NCBI GenBank assembly: GCA_045128915.1
Contig: JBGVIT010000067.1
Span: forward strand, 62,001-126,000
From: RGIG9115 sp045128915
GTDB lineage: Bacteria > Bacillota > Clostridia > UBA1381
Direction: 5' to 3'
Length of the DNA stretch: 64,000 nt
Positions 45,101 through 52,494 of this stretch are shown piece after piece. The notes under the pieces were generated by a model. That model was given only the letters and a program-made list of their open reading frames with translations. It was not told the origin of the DNA and searched no databases. Position numbers and translations under genes: made by a program. The stretch's first letter is position 1, and each line of letters starts with the position of its first letter.

Positions 45101-45219
45101 TCAAGGTCAGCAACAGCATCAATTAATATACTACCATCTTGAATATCAAATGAAAAACAAGGTGCAGCAAATGATAACACCATCGCTAACACTATAAGTA
45201 TTGATACTTTCTTTTTCAA
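39178..45219 (-). CDS. Giant SLH-anchored surface protein with carbohydrate-binding and Ig-like modules
   Basis: A 2013-residue exported protein. TTG start with AGGAGG nine bases upstream; signal peptide about 1-24. CBM-like beta-sandwiches at about residues 25-170, 190-330, 335-490 and 500-680, the third and fourth closely alike (IRLRGNGQSVTYKV versus IRLRGNGGGATYKV). Pro-rich linkers (PTPTPVPTQRP) separate them. Two golvesin-like modules follow at about 700-860 and 870-1045 (FVSRPAGFHDETVS, VFDAVKFVRI). Bacterial Ig-like Big_5 modules lie at about 1050-1400 (SNVATNSVFKLTFSEDVFN). A Gly6 run near 1795 precedes three C-terminal SLH repeats (about 1830-2013: VFTDVSSSHWANEAIEYMYN, MREQFVKMIVVAF), which bind pyruvylated wall polymer. 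No catalytic domain is recognised; it looks like a glycan-capture scaffold. Confidence 0.82.
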   Translation of the reverse strand: MKKKVSILIVLAMVLSFAAPCFSFDIQDGSILIDAVADLDPSSTITVKSEVATEQALWWSGSSDTRVAVYKFSVPQGAGGLYEFNALASGQYADDWNFASVKVDDTEYIAQGASNVVQYPMAEGWFNSTTEDNFSWFAPGFVQLSEGENTLSVQLRTKQNQGAALLKIKLVPVNENTYEMIDSQGKAVIPVNKLSSVEGDTLTSMSTSDYLAFKPKLQSTVVSVDVYTQKAGDYTLSGDMIFAEMPSHLFYVDTVSVNGVAAHTGSSSNPIASFGVENTTDRYVKELCKVTLLQGKNTISVKLGSTRKNNWVKLYSLNLEQYQAPIVTPPPVPSFTITNGAVVVETNEQNAASINTSEWRSESMIRLRGNGQSVTYKVISPEACAYDLTLDFNMLQLSQSAQNMGFTIAVNENTEIDGSSKPFNTADYPQTGYDASNVHYTDVAVGKINLIQGDNLIKIEFKETSNSVIDLYKFKLNKAIVVVPTPTPVPTQRPIPSFTITEGSLELNTNETNAVSVDATDWRSADMIRLRGNGGGATYKVVAPEIGSYNITADFNAIQWLNATVGFGFNLWVNDVLVVDGSTRPLSAESYPAAAYKTTPDHTGVSIGQINLRQGENIIKVALKESGQSVVDLYKLTFTEFIDPVIVLDENNANNTESKGSVTNNAGLNVIVQTTEGASSVNGSYYTVTYKTNPEFVFKPNLASGKYEVFINRPVLRSVGKDFLNMTAEINGANGSKSVRYSNSVGSGRAGWYSLGVHTFAGTSDDKVTIKGDSLALVNTLLGDGNEVEQLDCVIDAVKFVPYTSAQETVNELIIDETNRVSVNPTYIGETVPEDKFVSAEKDGYGYAHLNNIDFYNSWSKGGLGTTNLFPATGSVLASAFGTYSSKEYGVDYYPNLTPGYYKVFVSRPAGFHDETVSTITNRADVFGNSTTESFTYTIQNDSASNWYELGVFEFAGDYGKEYVKITHISGTHSVFDAVKFVRIPTLEAADITVESPAMSPTVLRNSVFRLKSDLVLDKTTVNDSTVYIKLRDDVTKVAANTAISADGIDITVTPNNNLVDGTYYTLVIEGVKDKFGRNAVNESIDFLVDLDIQSPQATLTEPANLSNVATNSVFKLTFSEDVFNIDKASSYSIYDGNNKIDVVPVVVTDKREVTLVPSQALDPSKTYTLVIGSAVVDVSGNPVTDTSVFKFTTASSSVDNSLTVSMVYPESVYQLELKPTFTLLFNYKIDAMYADEKFISIMTSNGEYVSTEVKKTGDNSFTVSPRENLAQNTVYKIVFSDSIRSLTGKMFADTYDINFKTRFSDSYTENFAVSTVTSTVEGDGGVTVKFNAPVDLRSVNKSTIIIKKDNVLADYKIETVDVNAIKAVPETAWAEGDHAITIKADVKSIDGVSLVSDDARTFTAGKKTISAETSAITTTTANASADYYNSSSSTKTLTGLLYVIENGVITNIKTVEAQAPAGSTVPVSASMTGMTNGSGAYSQFIVLENPSTLKPASNMASVSLTASLLETKGTQINISGKINPGSSRKITYIVAKPGATVVSNTSDIIYIGTVNSSDDGTYDITYTLPNSVPYDTYSIVVNAEGAEAPVTLSFENVSEYILNNINSSVNTAVQSNDYVTLENIIIQSGSALGINSSVAAQLSAAPNKSQILQSITGSDDCAEKVVLGLINNGVDTTTATALGKSAGLTDAEAQVFASSLAVALFNNAKPFTDKADVLKNMRAAVAISELNNKSTSDYGNILREYDDDLGIVVPNTITTSLLNGLYSVRAELTIDNFASKFATANTVQNITPQYPTTDGGGGGGGAAGAFVPTPVITEQSVTSPDVPQTTVTSTVFTDVSSSHWANEAIEYMYNAGIISGVGDGRFEPEASVMREQFVKMIVVAFDIPIGNIENTFEDVDTEQWYCPYILAAYNAGLINGYSDSLFGVGNMITREDMAVIIYRALEKLEISIEAGSSAEFADSTEISQYASEAVSKLTAGGIMNGMGDGTFKSKNNATRAMAAKLIYELLKI

Positions 45220-45246
45220 AGGTATAAACCTCCTTTTAGCGTAAAC

Positions 45247-45274
45247 ATGGCTACTGCAAATCCGCAGTAGCCAT
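45247..45274 (-). terminator. Intercistronic hairpin after the solute-binding-protein gene
   Basis: Perfect 11-bp stem ATGGCTACTGC/GCAGTAGCCAT with a six-base loop, nine bases past the binding-protein stop, followed on the minus strand by GTTTAC. The tail is too short of T for a strong terminator. A partial terminator or mRNA stabiliser that keeps the binding protein in excess over downstream genes is likely. Confidence 0.6.
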
Positions 45275-45282
45275 ATAATAAA

Positions 45283-47169
45283 TTATTTTATATACTGCAT
45301 ATATTCCTTATTATATTCTTCGTTATACCACTTTGTAGCCTCTTTGAAAAGCTCATCAGTAAGACCGTTATCCTCTGCATATTTAACCATTTCATTAAAC
45401 TTTGCTTCAAATTCTTCGTCTGAACCTGCAGCAAATACTCTGAGCAGTGCATTTTCAAAGCCGTTTCTTGCATTCCAGAAGTTCTTTGCACCTTCAAATT
45501 GATTAAGGAATGCTTCGCCATAAATATTAGGCATAAGTGATGTTATAGTTTCCAAAGCACCATACTGAGCTGATGAATATGCCTTTGTCCATGACTGGAG
45601 CTCGTCAGCATATGTAAATCTCGGATAATACTTTGAAGTGAAGTTCATAATTCTTCCGGGCCATACTGATGAATCAAGACCGAGAGGAGCTATTGTCTTA
45701 TTTCCATATGTTTCTTTTAAAATAGCTTCATTCTTTATTGTTTCATCAACAAACGCAAGATTACCATTTTCATCTTCTGTGTATGTTCCCATTTCCTTAG
45801 TTCCCCAATAGCAAAGCTTTTCGCCGGCATCACTTACAAGGAACTCAAACATTCTTATAAGCTGAATAAGTTGTTCTTCAGAAAGAGAATCTTTGAAGAA
45901 AGTATATTTGTTATATTTTGTATAGTCTGTTCCAACGAACAAAGCTGTATCTGTATCTACCTTATATTTTGCAAATACAGGTCTGTACTTATATTTACCG
46001 TTAAGAGCTGCTTCGTTGGGTGTATAGCTTCCGTATGTAACAATATATCTGCCGTTGTTAAGTTTTTCTTTGAATACATTATTAGCATCAACAAGTGCTT
46101 CTTCAGATGCAATACCTTCTCTTACCCATCTGTTGTATTCTCTCAAAAGGTCTTTGAACCATTTTTCCTTGAATGTAGGCTTAAGCTCTTTTGCTTTCTT
46201 ATCATAGAAGCTAAAGTATGACAAGCTGGGGTTGCTTGGTGATGTGTGCCCGAACATTGCACCCATCTGCTGCATGATAGCCCAGTTATCCATACCTACA
46301 TGAGTAAATGTAGCATAAACTTCGTTTGAACCATCCATAAGCTTTAGGTCACGGATTCTTTCAAGCATTACGATGAAGTCTTCAGGAGATTCGATGGGAA
46401 TATCAAATATTTCCTCCTCTGTAAACTTGCCGTTCTTCTCAAAAATGGCTTCTAACTCATCAACTGAATGTGAATTCGGATAAAGCTTTTTAAGAATATC
46501 GTCTCTAACCTTAACTGACGGAAAAGCTGATGTTGGTGAGAATACTTTATTGAAGGTTTCTTCATCAACATCGAGTTTGCCTGCATTGAACAATGCACGC
46601 ATAGGCTCTGTTGACGCACCGATTGCAAGCTCATATACACCGCCATAAGTTTTTTCCTGATTTTTCCATGCATCAGCATAAAGTGTGCCTGATTCAGGGC
46701 CGAATTTCTCATAAACAGTAGGTGCGTATTCCTTTATGTAGTCACCGATTTCCCAAAGGTATTCATTTTTTACCAATGAAGAAATATCGCTTATACCCTC
46801 AGCAATGTGAGGAAATGAGTTGGTTGCTATAACTTTTGCTACAACAGCATCAAAGCTTGATTCAGCATTGTCGAATGATTCGTCAAGATTATAGTCAATA
46901 CCGGTAATACGCTTAATTTCTTTTGTAATAGGATCTTCGTTTAAGTTGTAATTCTTGTTACAAGTTGAAACGGGATTAGATGCCTGAACCCATTTGATTA
47001 TGCTCAGGTTCTCACCTTCCCATGAAGGAATTTCTTCAGAAGACTTATACTGTGAAAAGTCTGTTTTATATGCTTCATTGTCAAGCATTGAAGCTCCTTC
47101 CTTCTTACATCCGGTTGCCATTCCTGCTACAACCGTAAGGGCAAGTATCATAGAAATAATTTTTTTCAT
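45283..47169 (-). CDS. ABC transporter solute-binding lipoprotein (large, LplA/YtcQ type)
   Basis: A 628-residue extracellular oligosaccharide-binding lipoprotein. Signal peptide with lipobox GMATGC at about residues 16-21. The mature protein resembles large family-1 solute-binding proteins (NLSIIKWVQASNPVSTCNKN, KRITGIDYNLDESFDN, ATFTHVGMDNWAIMQQMGAM), partners of LplB/LplC permeases. It would deliver oligosaccharides released at the surface. ATG 47169 follows GAAAGGATG. It lies 27 bases after the LplC-type permease gene. As in many such systems no ATPase gene is present, so a shared MsmX-like ATPase elsewhere is expected. Confidence 0.92.
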   Translation of the reverse strand: MKKIISMILALTVVAGMATGCKKEGASMLDNEAYKTDFSQYKSSEEIPSWEGENLSIIKWVQASNPVSTCNKNYNLNEDPITKEIKRITGIDYNLDESFDNAESSFDAVVAKVIATNSFPHIAEGISDISSLVKNEYLWEIGDYIKEYAPTVYEKFGPESGTLYADAWKNQEKTYGGVYELAIGASTEPMRALFNAGKLDVDEETFNKVFSPTSAFPSVKVRDDILKKLYPNSHSVDELEAIFEKNGKFTEEEIFDIPIESPEDFIVMLERIRDLKLMDGSNEVYATFTHVGMDNWAIMQQMGAMFGHTSPSNPSLSYFSFYDKKAKELKPTFKEKWFKDLLREYNRWVREGIASEEALVDANNVFKEKLNNGRYIVTYGSYTPNEAALNGKYKYRPVFAKYKVDTDTALFVGTDYTKYNKYTFFKDSLSEEQLIQLIRMFEFLVSDAGEKLCYWGTKEMGTYTEDENGNLAFVDETIKNEAILKETYGNKTIAPLGLDSSVWPGRIMNFTSKYYPRFTYADELQSWTKAYSSAQYGALETITSLMPNIYGEAFLNQFEGAKNFWNARNGFENALLRVFAAGSDEEFEAKFNEMVKYAEDNGLTDELFKEATKWYNEEYNKEYMQYIK

Positions 47170-47196
47170 AAATATCATCCTTTCATTATAACCTTA

Positions 47197-48096
47197 TTAA
47201 CCTTTTACCGAACCAAGCATAATACCTTTTACAAAGTATTTCTGCAAGAACGGATATACACAAATTATAGGGATAGTCGTTACAACAACCTGAGCTGCTG
47301 TGATAACTTCCGTTGTGGTTTGCTGTACGTTTTCGACCTGCAAACCATTTTCCAATGCTGCAGCCATCATTTTCTGCGTTCTTTCACTTTCTTTGACAAC
47401 CTGCATCATGATGTATTGCAAAGTAAACAAATCAGATTTTCTTATATAGTACAATGTCGTTGTCCAATCATTCCAATGGGTTACCATTATCCAAAGTGCC
47501 ATCGTTGCGAGAATCGGCTTTGAGAGCGGAAGTATAATTCTGAAGAAAATTATAATTTCATTCGCCCCATCTATAAGAGCTGACTCTTCCAAGCTTATAG
47601 GAATGGTTGACTGCATAAATGTTCTGATAATTACAATGTTGTAAAAGGAAAACAATGTCGGAAGTATATATACCCAGAATGAGTTTAAAAGATTGATTTC
47701 TGAGTACAGCACATATGTAGGAATCATACCTGCATGGAAGAACATTACAACCGCAAACAGCTTTGTTATAAAGCCCTTACCCCAGAAAGTCTGTCTTGTG
47801 AGAGCATATGCACATGAGAACTGAACCATAAGTCCCAATATAACACCTACAACAACACGGAGAACTGATATTCCTAGCGCTTTTTTAAATGCATCGCCTG
47901 ATAAAATCACCTTAAAGTTTTCAAGAGTAAACACTCTTGGAAAAATGGTGATACCTCCTCTTGCAGCATCAGCACCTTCATTAAAAGCCGTGGCAAGAAT
48001 GTTCAAATAAGGGAACAACATCACTACTGCAATAAAAAGCATGAACAGAGTATTGAATATTGTAAAAATTTTGTAGCCTTTACCATAATTATTCAT
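47197..48096 (-). CDS. Carbohydrate ABC transporter permease (LplC/YtcP type)
   Basis: A 299-residue inner-membrane protein with six predicted hydrophobic segments, the first at about residues 13-33 (IFNTLFMLFIAVVMLFPYLN). The cytoplasmic EAA loop that docks the ATPase is ESALIDGANEIIIFFRIILP near residue 190. The C-terminus ends QKYFVKGIMLGSVKG, characteristic of LplC-type permeases. It pairs with the LplB-type permease 17 bases upstream and the binding protein downstream. Confidence 0.93.
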   Translation of the reverse strand: MNNYGKGYKIFTIFNTLFMLFIAVVMLFPYLNILATAFNEGADAARGGITIFPRVFTLENFKVILSGDAFKKALGISVLRVVVGVILGLMVQFSCAYALTRQTFWGKGFITKLFAVVMFFHAGMIPTYVLYSEINLLNSFWVYILPTLFSFYNIVIIRTFMQSTIPISLEESALIDGANEIIIFFRIILPLSKPILATMALWIMVTHWNDWTTTLYYIRKSDLFTLQYIMMQVVKESERTQKMMAAALENGLQVENVQQTTTEVITAAQVVVTTIPIICVYPFLQKYFVKGIMLGSVKG

Positions 48097-48112
48097 TTGT
48101 CATATCCCTCCT

Positions 48113-49051
48113 TTAAAGCACACTAACATCAGCTGTACGCTTAGCAAATTCATTAACAACTATAAGTATCATAAAGTTAACTAAGCTCTGGAACAGACCA
48201 AACGCCGTTGTCATCTGGTAATCGCCACCCATAATACCGTTTTTATACATAATTGTACCTATTACTTCAAATTCGATGTATGCATTCTGCAAACCAAATA
48301 TGAGTTCAAAGTTTGAATTAAGAATAGAGCCGGCACTCCAGATAAGCATTATAACCGCAGTAGGAAGAATTGTAGGTATAGTAACGTGAATTACCTGCTT
48401 AAACTTTCCTGCACCGTCAAGTGCTGCTGCTTCGTAAAGAGTTTCATCAACACCGCTTATGGCTGCCAGATAAACTATTGAACTCCAGCCAAGACCTTTC
48501 CACAAATTCAATATAATTACAAGCGGAAGGAATAGCTCCTGCTTTGCAAGGAACATCTGACGTTGCGGATTTCCGGTAATCCAAACCATAAAATCGTTTA
48601 CCGGTCCACCCTTAGAAAGAAGCGTAGATACAATACCTATTACAGAAATCCACGAAAGAAAGTGAGGAAGATAACTTACAGTCTGTATTGTACGTTTAAA
48701 CAAAGAGCATCTTATTTCGTTAAGTAACAGAGCAAAAATAATACCAGCCGGAAAACAGATTAACAGATTGAGAAAACTTACGGTTATAGTATTAACAAGT
48801 GCGAGCATAGTGTCGCTTGATTTGAAGATTTTAATAAAATTATCAAACCATACCCAATCACTGTTTGCCGGATTATATATATCATAATCCTGAAAAGCAA
48901 TGAGAATTCCCTTCATGGGTGCTAAATTGAATATAGCAATAAGCAAAAGCGAAGGTAACAACAACAAATATATGTAGAAGTTTTTGGAAAGACTTGCTCT
49001 AATCTTAGCCTTGCTGTTCATAACCCCACTTTTATCAGTTTTCAGTTTCAA
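48113..49051 (-). CDS. Carbohydrate ABC transporter permease (LplB/YteP type)
   Basis: A 312-residue inner-membrane protein: hydrophobic segment at about 27-47 (YIYLLLLPSLLLIAIFNLAP), MKGILIAFQDYD typical of LplB/YteP, and the EAA loop ETLYEAAALDGAGKFKQVIH near residue 205. It is the first gene of the importer operon. A TTG at 49051 fits the upstream GGCGG sequence; an ATG ten codons later is an alternative start and I cannot decide between them. The region upstream holds a TATAAT box and a YesN-type candidate site. Confidence 0.92.
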   Translation of the reverse strand: MKLKTDKSGVMNSKAKIRASLSKNFYIYLLLLPSLLLIAIFNLAPMKGILIAFQDYDIYNPANSDWVWFDNFIKIFKSSDTMLALVNTITVSFLNLLICFPAGIIFALLLNEIRCSLFKRTIQTVSYLPHFLSWISVIGIVSTLLSKGGPVNDFMVWITGNPQRQMFLAKQELFLPLVIILNLWKGLGWSSIVYLAAISGVDETLYEAAALDGAGKFKQVIHVTIPTILPTAVIMLIWSAGSILNSNFELIFGLQNAYIEFEVIGTIMYKNGIMGGDYQMTTAFGLFQSLVNFMILIVVNEFAKRTADVSVL

Positions 49052-49090
49052 AAAAATCGCCGCCTTTATTTAGTGTAATTTTCATTTGCA

Positions 49091-49131
49091 ATTATATTAT
49101 AACAAACAAACTAATTTTTCTTCAATAATCG
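49091..49131 (-). promoter_or_regulatory. Probable activator-dependent promoter of the importer operon
   Basis: Two overlapping TATAAT boxes (49091-49096 and 49096-49101) without a sigma-A -35 hexamer. CGATTATTGAA on the minus strand (49121-49131) overlaps the -35 position and matches 10 of 11 bases of the repeat found before the carbohydrate-binding protein gene. It is the likely binding site of the adjacent YesN-like or AraC-like regulator. Confidence 0.5.
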
Positions 49132-49170
49132 AATTTAAAAAAAGATTGTCGGATAGAAAAATATTTAAAT

Positions 49171-50763
49171 TTATTTAACTTCGTATATCTTTTTATATTC
49201 GACGGGTGTCATTCCGACGTATTGCTGAAAAAGAAGTTTAAAATGTGTTTGGTTAGTGTATCCAACAGCTTTCGCTACAACATACACCTTGCAGTCCTTC
49301 TCTTTCAAAAGCTCTTTTGCCATATTGATTCTGTATTTGGCAAGATAGTCAAAAATAGCCATTCCCGTTTCGCGTTTGAAAATATTATTAATATGGACTC
49401 CGCTGAAATGAAGTTTTTTTGCAATGTAGTCAATGGTTATATGAGAAGAGTACTCGGATTTAATAATTTCCTTAACCTCTTCTACTACATTCTGTGTTTT
49501 TGCTTTTCTTGAAAGGTCGATTGTTTCAAACACATACTTAAATATGTTTTCAAACCATTTGTTTATATCTACAATAGTTTCAATATGAGTTAATTTGTCC
49601 CATATTGTAGCAGATTCAAGGATTGTATCAGTATTGATATTTGTATTTATCAACATACTTTCAATAGTATTCATCAAGGTAAATGAAAAATATCTTATAT
49701 AGTTTTTATTATGAAGCATATCAACATCATTTAGATATTTATCAACAAGGTTCTTTGCCATTTCAATATCTGCTTTGGCAATGACCGCATTTACCTCCTG
49801 CGCAAGCTGTTCCGTATTTATAAACTTCATTGGCATGCTTTTTTGTTCTTCAACATCATCATAAAGAATTATACGATCGTTTTCGGTTGCATAAAACGTG
49901 TCAAGAGCTTCCCTCGCCTGAATATACAACGAATGAAGTTCTTTTATGCCATTATTTGATTCCTTGCTGATTCCGACAGCTGCTGCGATATCAAGGCTAC
50001 TTGTTATATATTCTTTAACATCCATGCACACGTCAACAAATTTTTCTTTACATTCAGCGTTTCCGAGCAAAATCACAAGAATCTGGTCGTGACTTACAAT
50101 CAAAGGTTTTGCATAAATGCCTGAAGCTGAAATACTTTCAATGTACTCAGCTATGGCAGAAATGAAAGACATCAACCTGTTTTGCTCTGCAGAGCCTATT
50201 TTTATCAGCGATATTCTGCTGAAATTATAGCCGGAAGGTATTTTTAACTGTTCCGCCTCGTATAGTGCAAGTTCATCAACTTCACGTGTGTTGAATATCA
50301 GCTGTCTGAAAAAGCTCTCGGTTACAAGGTTTAGATTATTTTCGAGCATCCTGCTGTACATTTGCTCATGAACAAGAGTTTCACGCTCTGTTTTATGTAT
50401 TTTCAATGTTTTCTCGATTATGTTTTCAAGTTCATCAACAACAATAGGTTTAAGTACGTATCCGAGTGCACCAAGTTCAATCGCAGATTTTACAAAGCTG
50501 AATTGGTCATAACAGCTCATGAGTATAAACTTTATTTTCTTACCCATATTGTTGATTTCTTTCAAAAGAGAAAGTCCGTTCAAAAGAGGCATTTCAACAT
50601 CTGACAACACTATATCTACGGGATTATTCTTTATATAATCAAGAGCGTTAGCACCATTGGAACAAAGAGCAACTATTTCAATTCCATAAGCAGACCAATC
50701 AATTATGCTTGCAACACCATCACGGTCACGCTTATTATCATCAACAATTATCATTTTTTCCAA
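49171..50763 (-). CDS. YesN-like response regulator with AraC-type DNA-binding domain
   Basis: A 530-residue cytoplasmic transcription factor. Receiver domain at residues about 1-120: acidic pair in IIVDDNKRD, phosphoacceptor Asp in DIVLSDVEMP near residue 55, Lys in YVLKPI near 105. A long middle segment follows, and an AraC helix-turn-helix pair lies at about 430-530 (ITIDYIAKKLHFSGVHINNI, FKRETGMAIFDYLAKYRINM, GYTNQTHFKLLFQQYVGMTP). TTG 50763 is preferred because GAGGAAG is seven bases upstream; ATG 50754 is the alternative. It lies immediately after the histidine kinase gene and next to the importer operon it should control. Confidence 0.92.
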   Translation of the reverse strand: MEKMIIVDDNKRDRDGVASIIDWSAYGIEIVALCSNGANALDYIKNNPVDIVLSDVEMPLLNGLSLLKEINNMGKKIKFILMSCYDQFSFVKSAIELGALGYVLKPIVVDELENIIEKTLKIHKTERETLVHEQMYSRMLENNLNLVTESFFRQLIFNTREVDELALYEAEQLKIPSGYNFSRISLIKIGSAEQNRLMSFISAIAEYIESISASGIYAKPLIVSHDQILVILLGNAECKEKFVDVCMDVKEYITSSLDIAAAVGISKESNNGIKELHSLYIQAREALDTFYATENDRIILYDDVEEQKSMPMKFINTEQLAQEVNAVIAKADIEMAKNLVDKYLNDVDMLHNKNYIRYFSFTLMNTIESMLINTNINTDTILESATIWDKLTHIETIVDINKWFENIFKYVFETIDLSRKAKTQNVVEEVKEIIKSEYSSHITIDYIAKKLHFSGVHINNIFKRETGMAIFDYLAKYRINMAKELLKEKDCKVYVVAKAVGYTNQTHFKLLFQQYVGMTPVEYKKIYEVK

Positions 50764-50765
50764 AT

Positions 50766-52463
50766 CTATTCTTCCTCCTTGACGGGTTCAAAATCAGCAG
50801 GTATTCTGATAATAACACAAGTTGTTTCGTTGTTTGTTATGCTGATTCCGTATTTCTCACCATAGCACAGTTCAATACGTTTCATAATGTTTTTAAGAGC
50901 ATAGCCATTACCGCTTGTTTTTGCATCCATAACACTTTGATTATCAAATATTTTGTCAATATCTTCATCTGTTATCAGTATTCCGTTATTCTCTACTGTA
51001 ATAACGATATCCGAATCTTTTCTTGTAGCTGTAATACTTATAAACCCATCCTCTGCATCATATATATTTATACTGTGGAAAAATGCATTTTCAACAATAG
51101 GCTGCAAAAGATTACGTAGTATCCGTTGTTCTTTCACAGAATCATCACATTCTATATAAACACCAAACTTTTTTGCATATACAAAGCTTTGTATATCAAG
51201 ATATTTACGCAATCCATCAAATTCATCCAAAATTTCTATAAATTCGTCGCCTCGGTTTAATACCAATCTGTAATATTTCACAAGTGAATTTATTAGTTCT
51301 TCAAGCTTAGGATCGCTATACACCCACTTTATTGAAGATAGTGTATTATACAGAAAATGCGGAGATATTTTATTTTGAAGGAGTGAAAGCTCCATTTGCA
51401 TTATTTTCTTTTGTTTTTCAAGTTCTTCTTTGTTTTGCTTTTTTATCGTTTCGGAATAATCGGTTAATTTATCAGAAATTATATCAAATTCATCAGCCGT
51501 TCTGTTCAGATACGGAGTCTTAAACTCAACACGTTCACCTGTTATTTCCTCAACAATCGAATTGAGTCGCCTTGTAAGGTAAAATGCAAGAAATCTCACC
51601 GCAAAGAACAATGTAATACACATAATTATTGTTGCAACAGATGCGCCGACTAAGACCATAATAATATACGACCAATATTCTGACTTCTCAAATACACATG
51701 TAAGCTTGCAGTTTTCAGCTACAATTCTTTCCACACAGCTCTGACGATTTGTAATATCGATAGTGCTTTCAAAAGATGAAGTCGGCTCCAAGAGGTAATT
51801 AGTGCTGTTCTCGGATGTAAAATACGTACGGCAGCTTTCACCGTAAACCACTCCGAGTTTTCTGAACAATTCCCTGCACGGAGCTGATATTTCAAGTATA
51901 GCATAGATGTTTTCTATGTTATTGTAGCGGCTGTAAATACACAATCTATATTCACCGCCACGATTTTCAATAACAGTATATATGTCGCCCATGCTCAAAT
52001 TCTCTAAATCATGGTAATATTCCTTTTCTATAAGTTCATCAATAGGATGAAATGTATCGGACGACTTAATGTGAGCATTATCATGATATACTACGGGACG
52101 ATTTGAATCATATACTGTAAGCATCGCAGTGAATATATCATTAATCGACATCTCATATTCCAATGTGTCCATCAATGACATAGGTGTGCTTAATTTCAAA
52201 ATTTGCTTAAGCTCTGAATAGCTGTTTAAAAACTCAAACTGCCTTTTAACTTCAAGATAAAAATTATTATACTCTTTTGCTGCCCACTCAATATTCTGCT
52301 CATGTTTTTCAACAACTTTGTTCTTATATGTGCTCATAAGGCTTCCGGCATGTAAACACAAAACATAGAAAAAAGGCACAAATAACAATACGAAAAAAAC
52401 TATCATCAGCCTTTCTGAATATGCAAATTTACGTTTGCTGACAAACATTGCAAGTTTTTTCAT
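50766..52463 (-). CDS. YesM-like sensor histidine kinase
   Basis: A 565-residue membrane kinase: transmembrane helix at about residues 19-40, an extracellular sensor region to about 265, a second helix at about 268-292 (IIMVLVGASVATIIMCITLF), a HAMP-type linker, a His_kinase region with the phosphoacceptor His in NKISPHFLYNTLSSIKWVYS near 370, and an HATPase domain with N box LQPIVENAFFHS and GNGYALKNI glycine box. It should sense an extracellular glycan signal or the loaded binding protein and phosphorylate the adjacent YesN-like regulator. Co-transcribed with it. Confidence 0.92.
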   Translation of the reverse strand: MKKLAMFVSKRKFAYSERLMIVFFVLLFVPFFYVLCLHAGSLMSTYKNKVVEKHEQNIEWAAKEYNNFYLEVKRQFEFLNSYSELKQILKLSTPMSLMDTLEYEMSINDIFTAMLTVYDSNRPVVYHDNAHIKSSDTFHPIDELIEKEYYHDLENLSMGDIYTVIENRGGEYRLCIYSRYNNIENIYAILEISAPCRELFRKLGVVYGESCRTYFTSENSTNYLLEPTSSFESTIDITNRQSCVERIVAENCKLTCVFEKSEYWSYIIMVLVGASVATIIMCITLFFAVRFLAFYLTRRLNSIVEEITGERVEFKTPYLNRTADEFDIISDKLTDYSETIKKQNKEELEKQKKIMQMELSLLQNKISPHFLYNTLSSIKWVYSDPKLEELINSLVKYYRLVLNRGDEFIEILDEFDGLRKYLDIQSFVYAKKFGVYIECDDSVKEQRILRNLLQPIVENAFFHSINIYDAEDGFISITATRKDSDIVITVENNGILITDEDIDKIFDNQSVMDAKTSGNGYALKNIMKRIELCYGEKYGISITNNETTCVIIRIPADFEPVKEEE

Positions 52464-52494
52464 ATGTTATTCACGCCTTTCTGTTATTTAAAAA

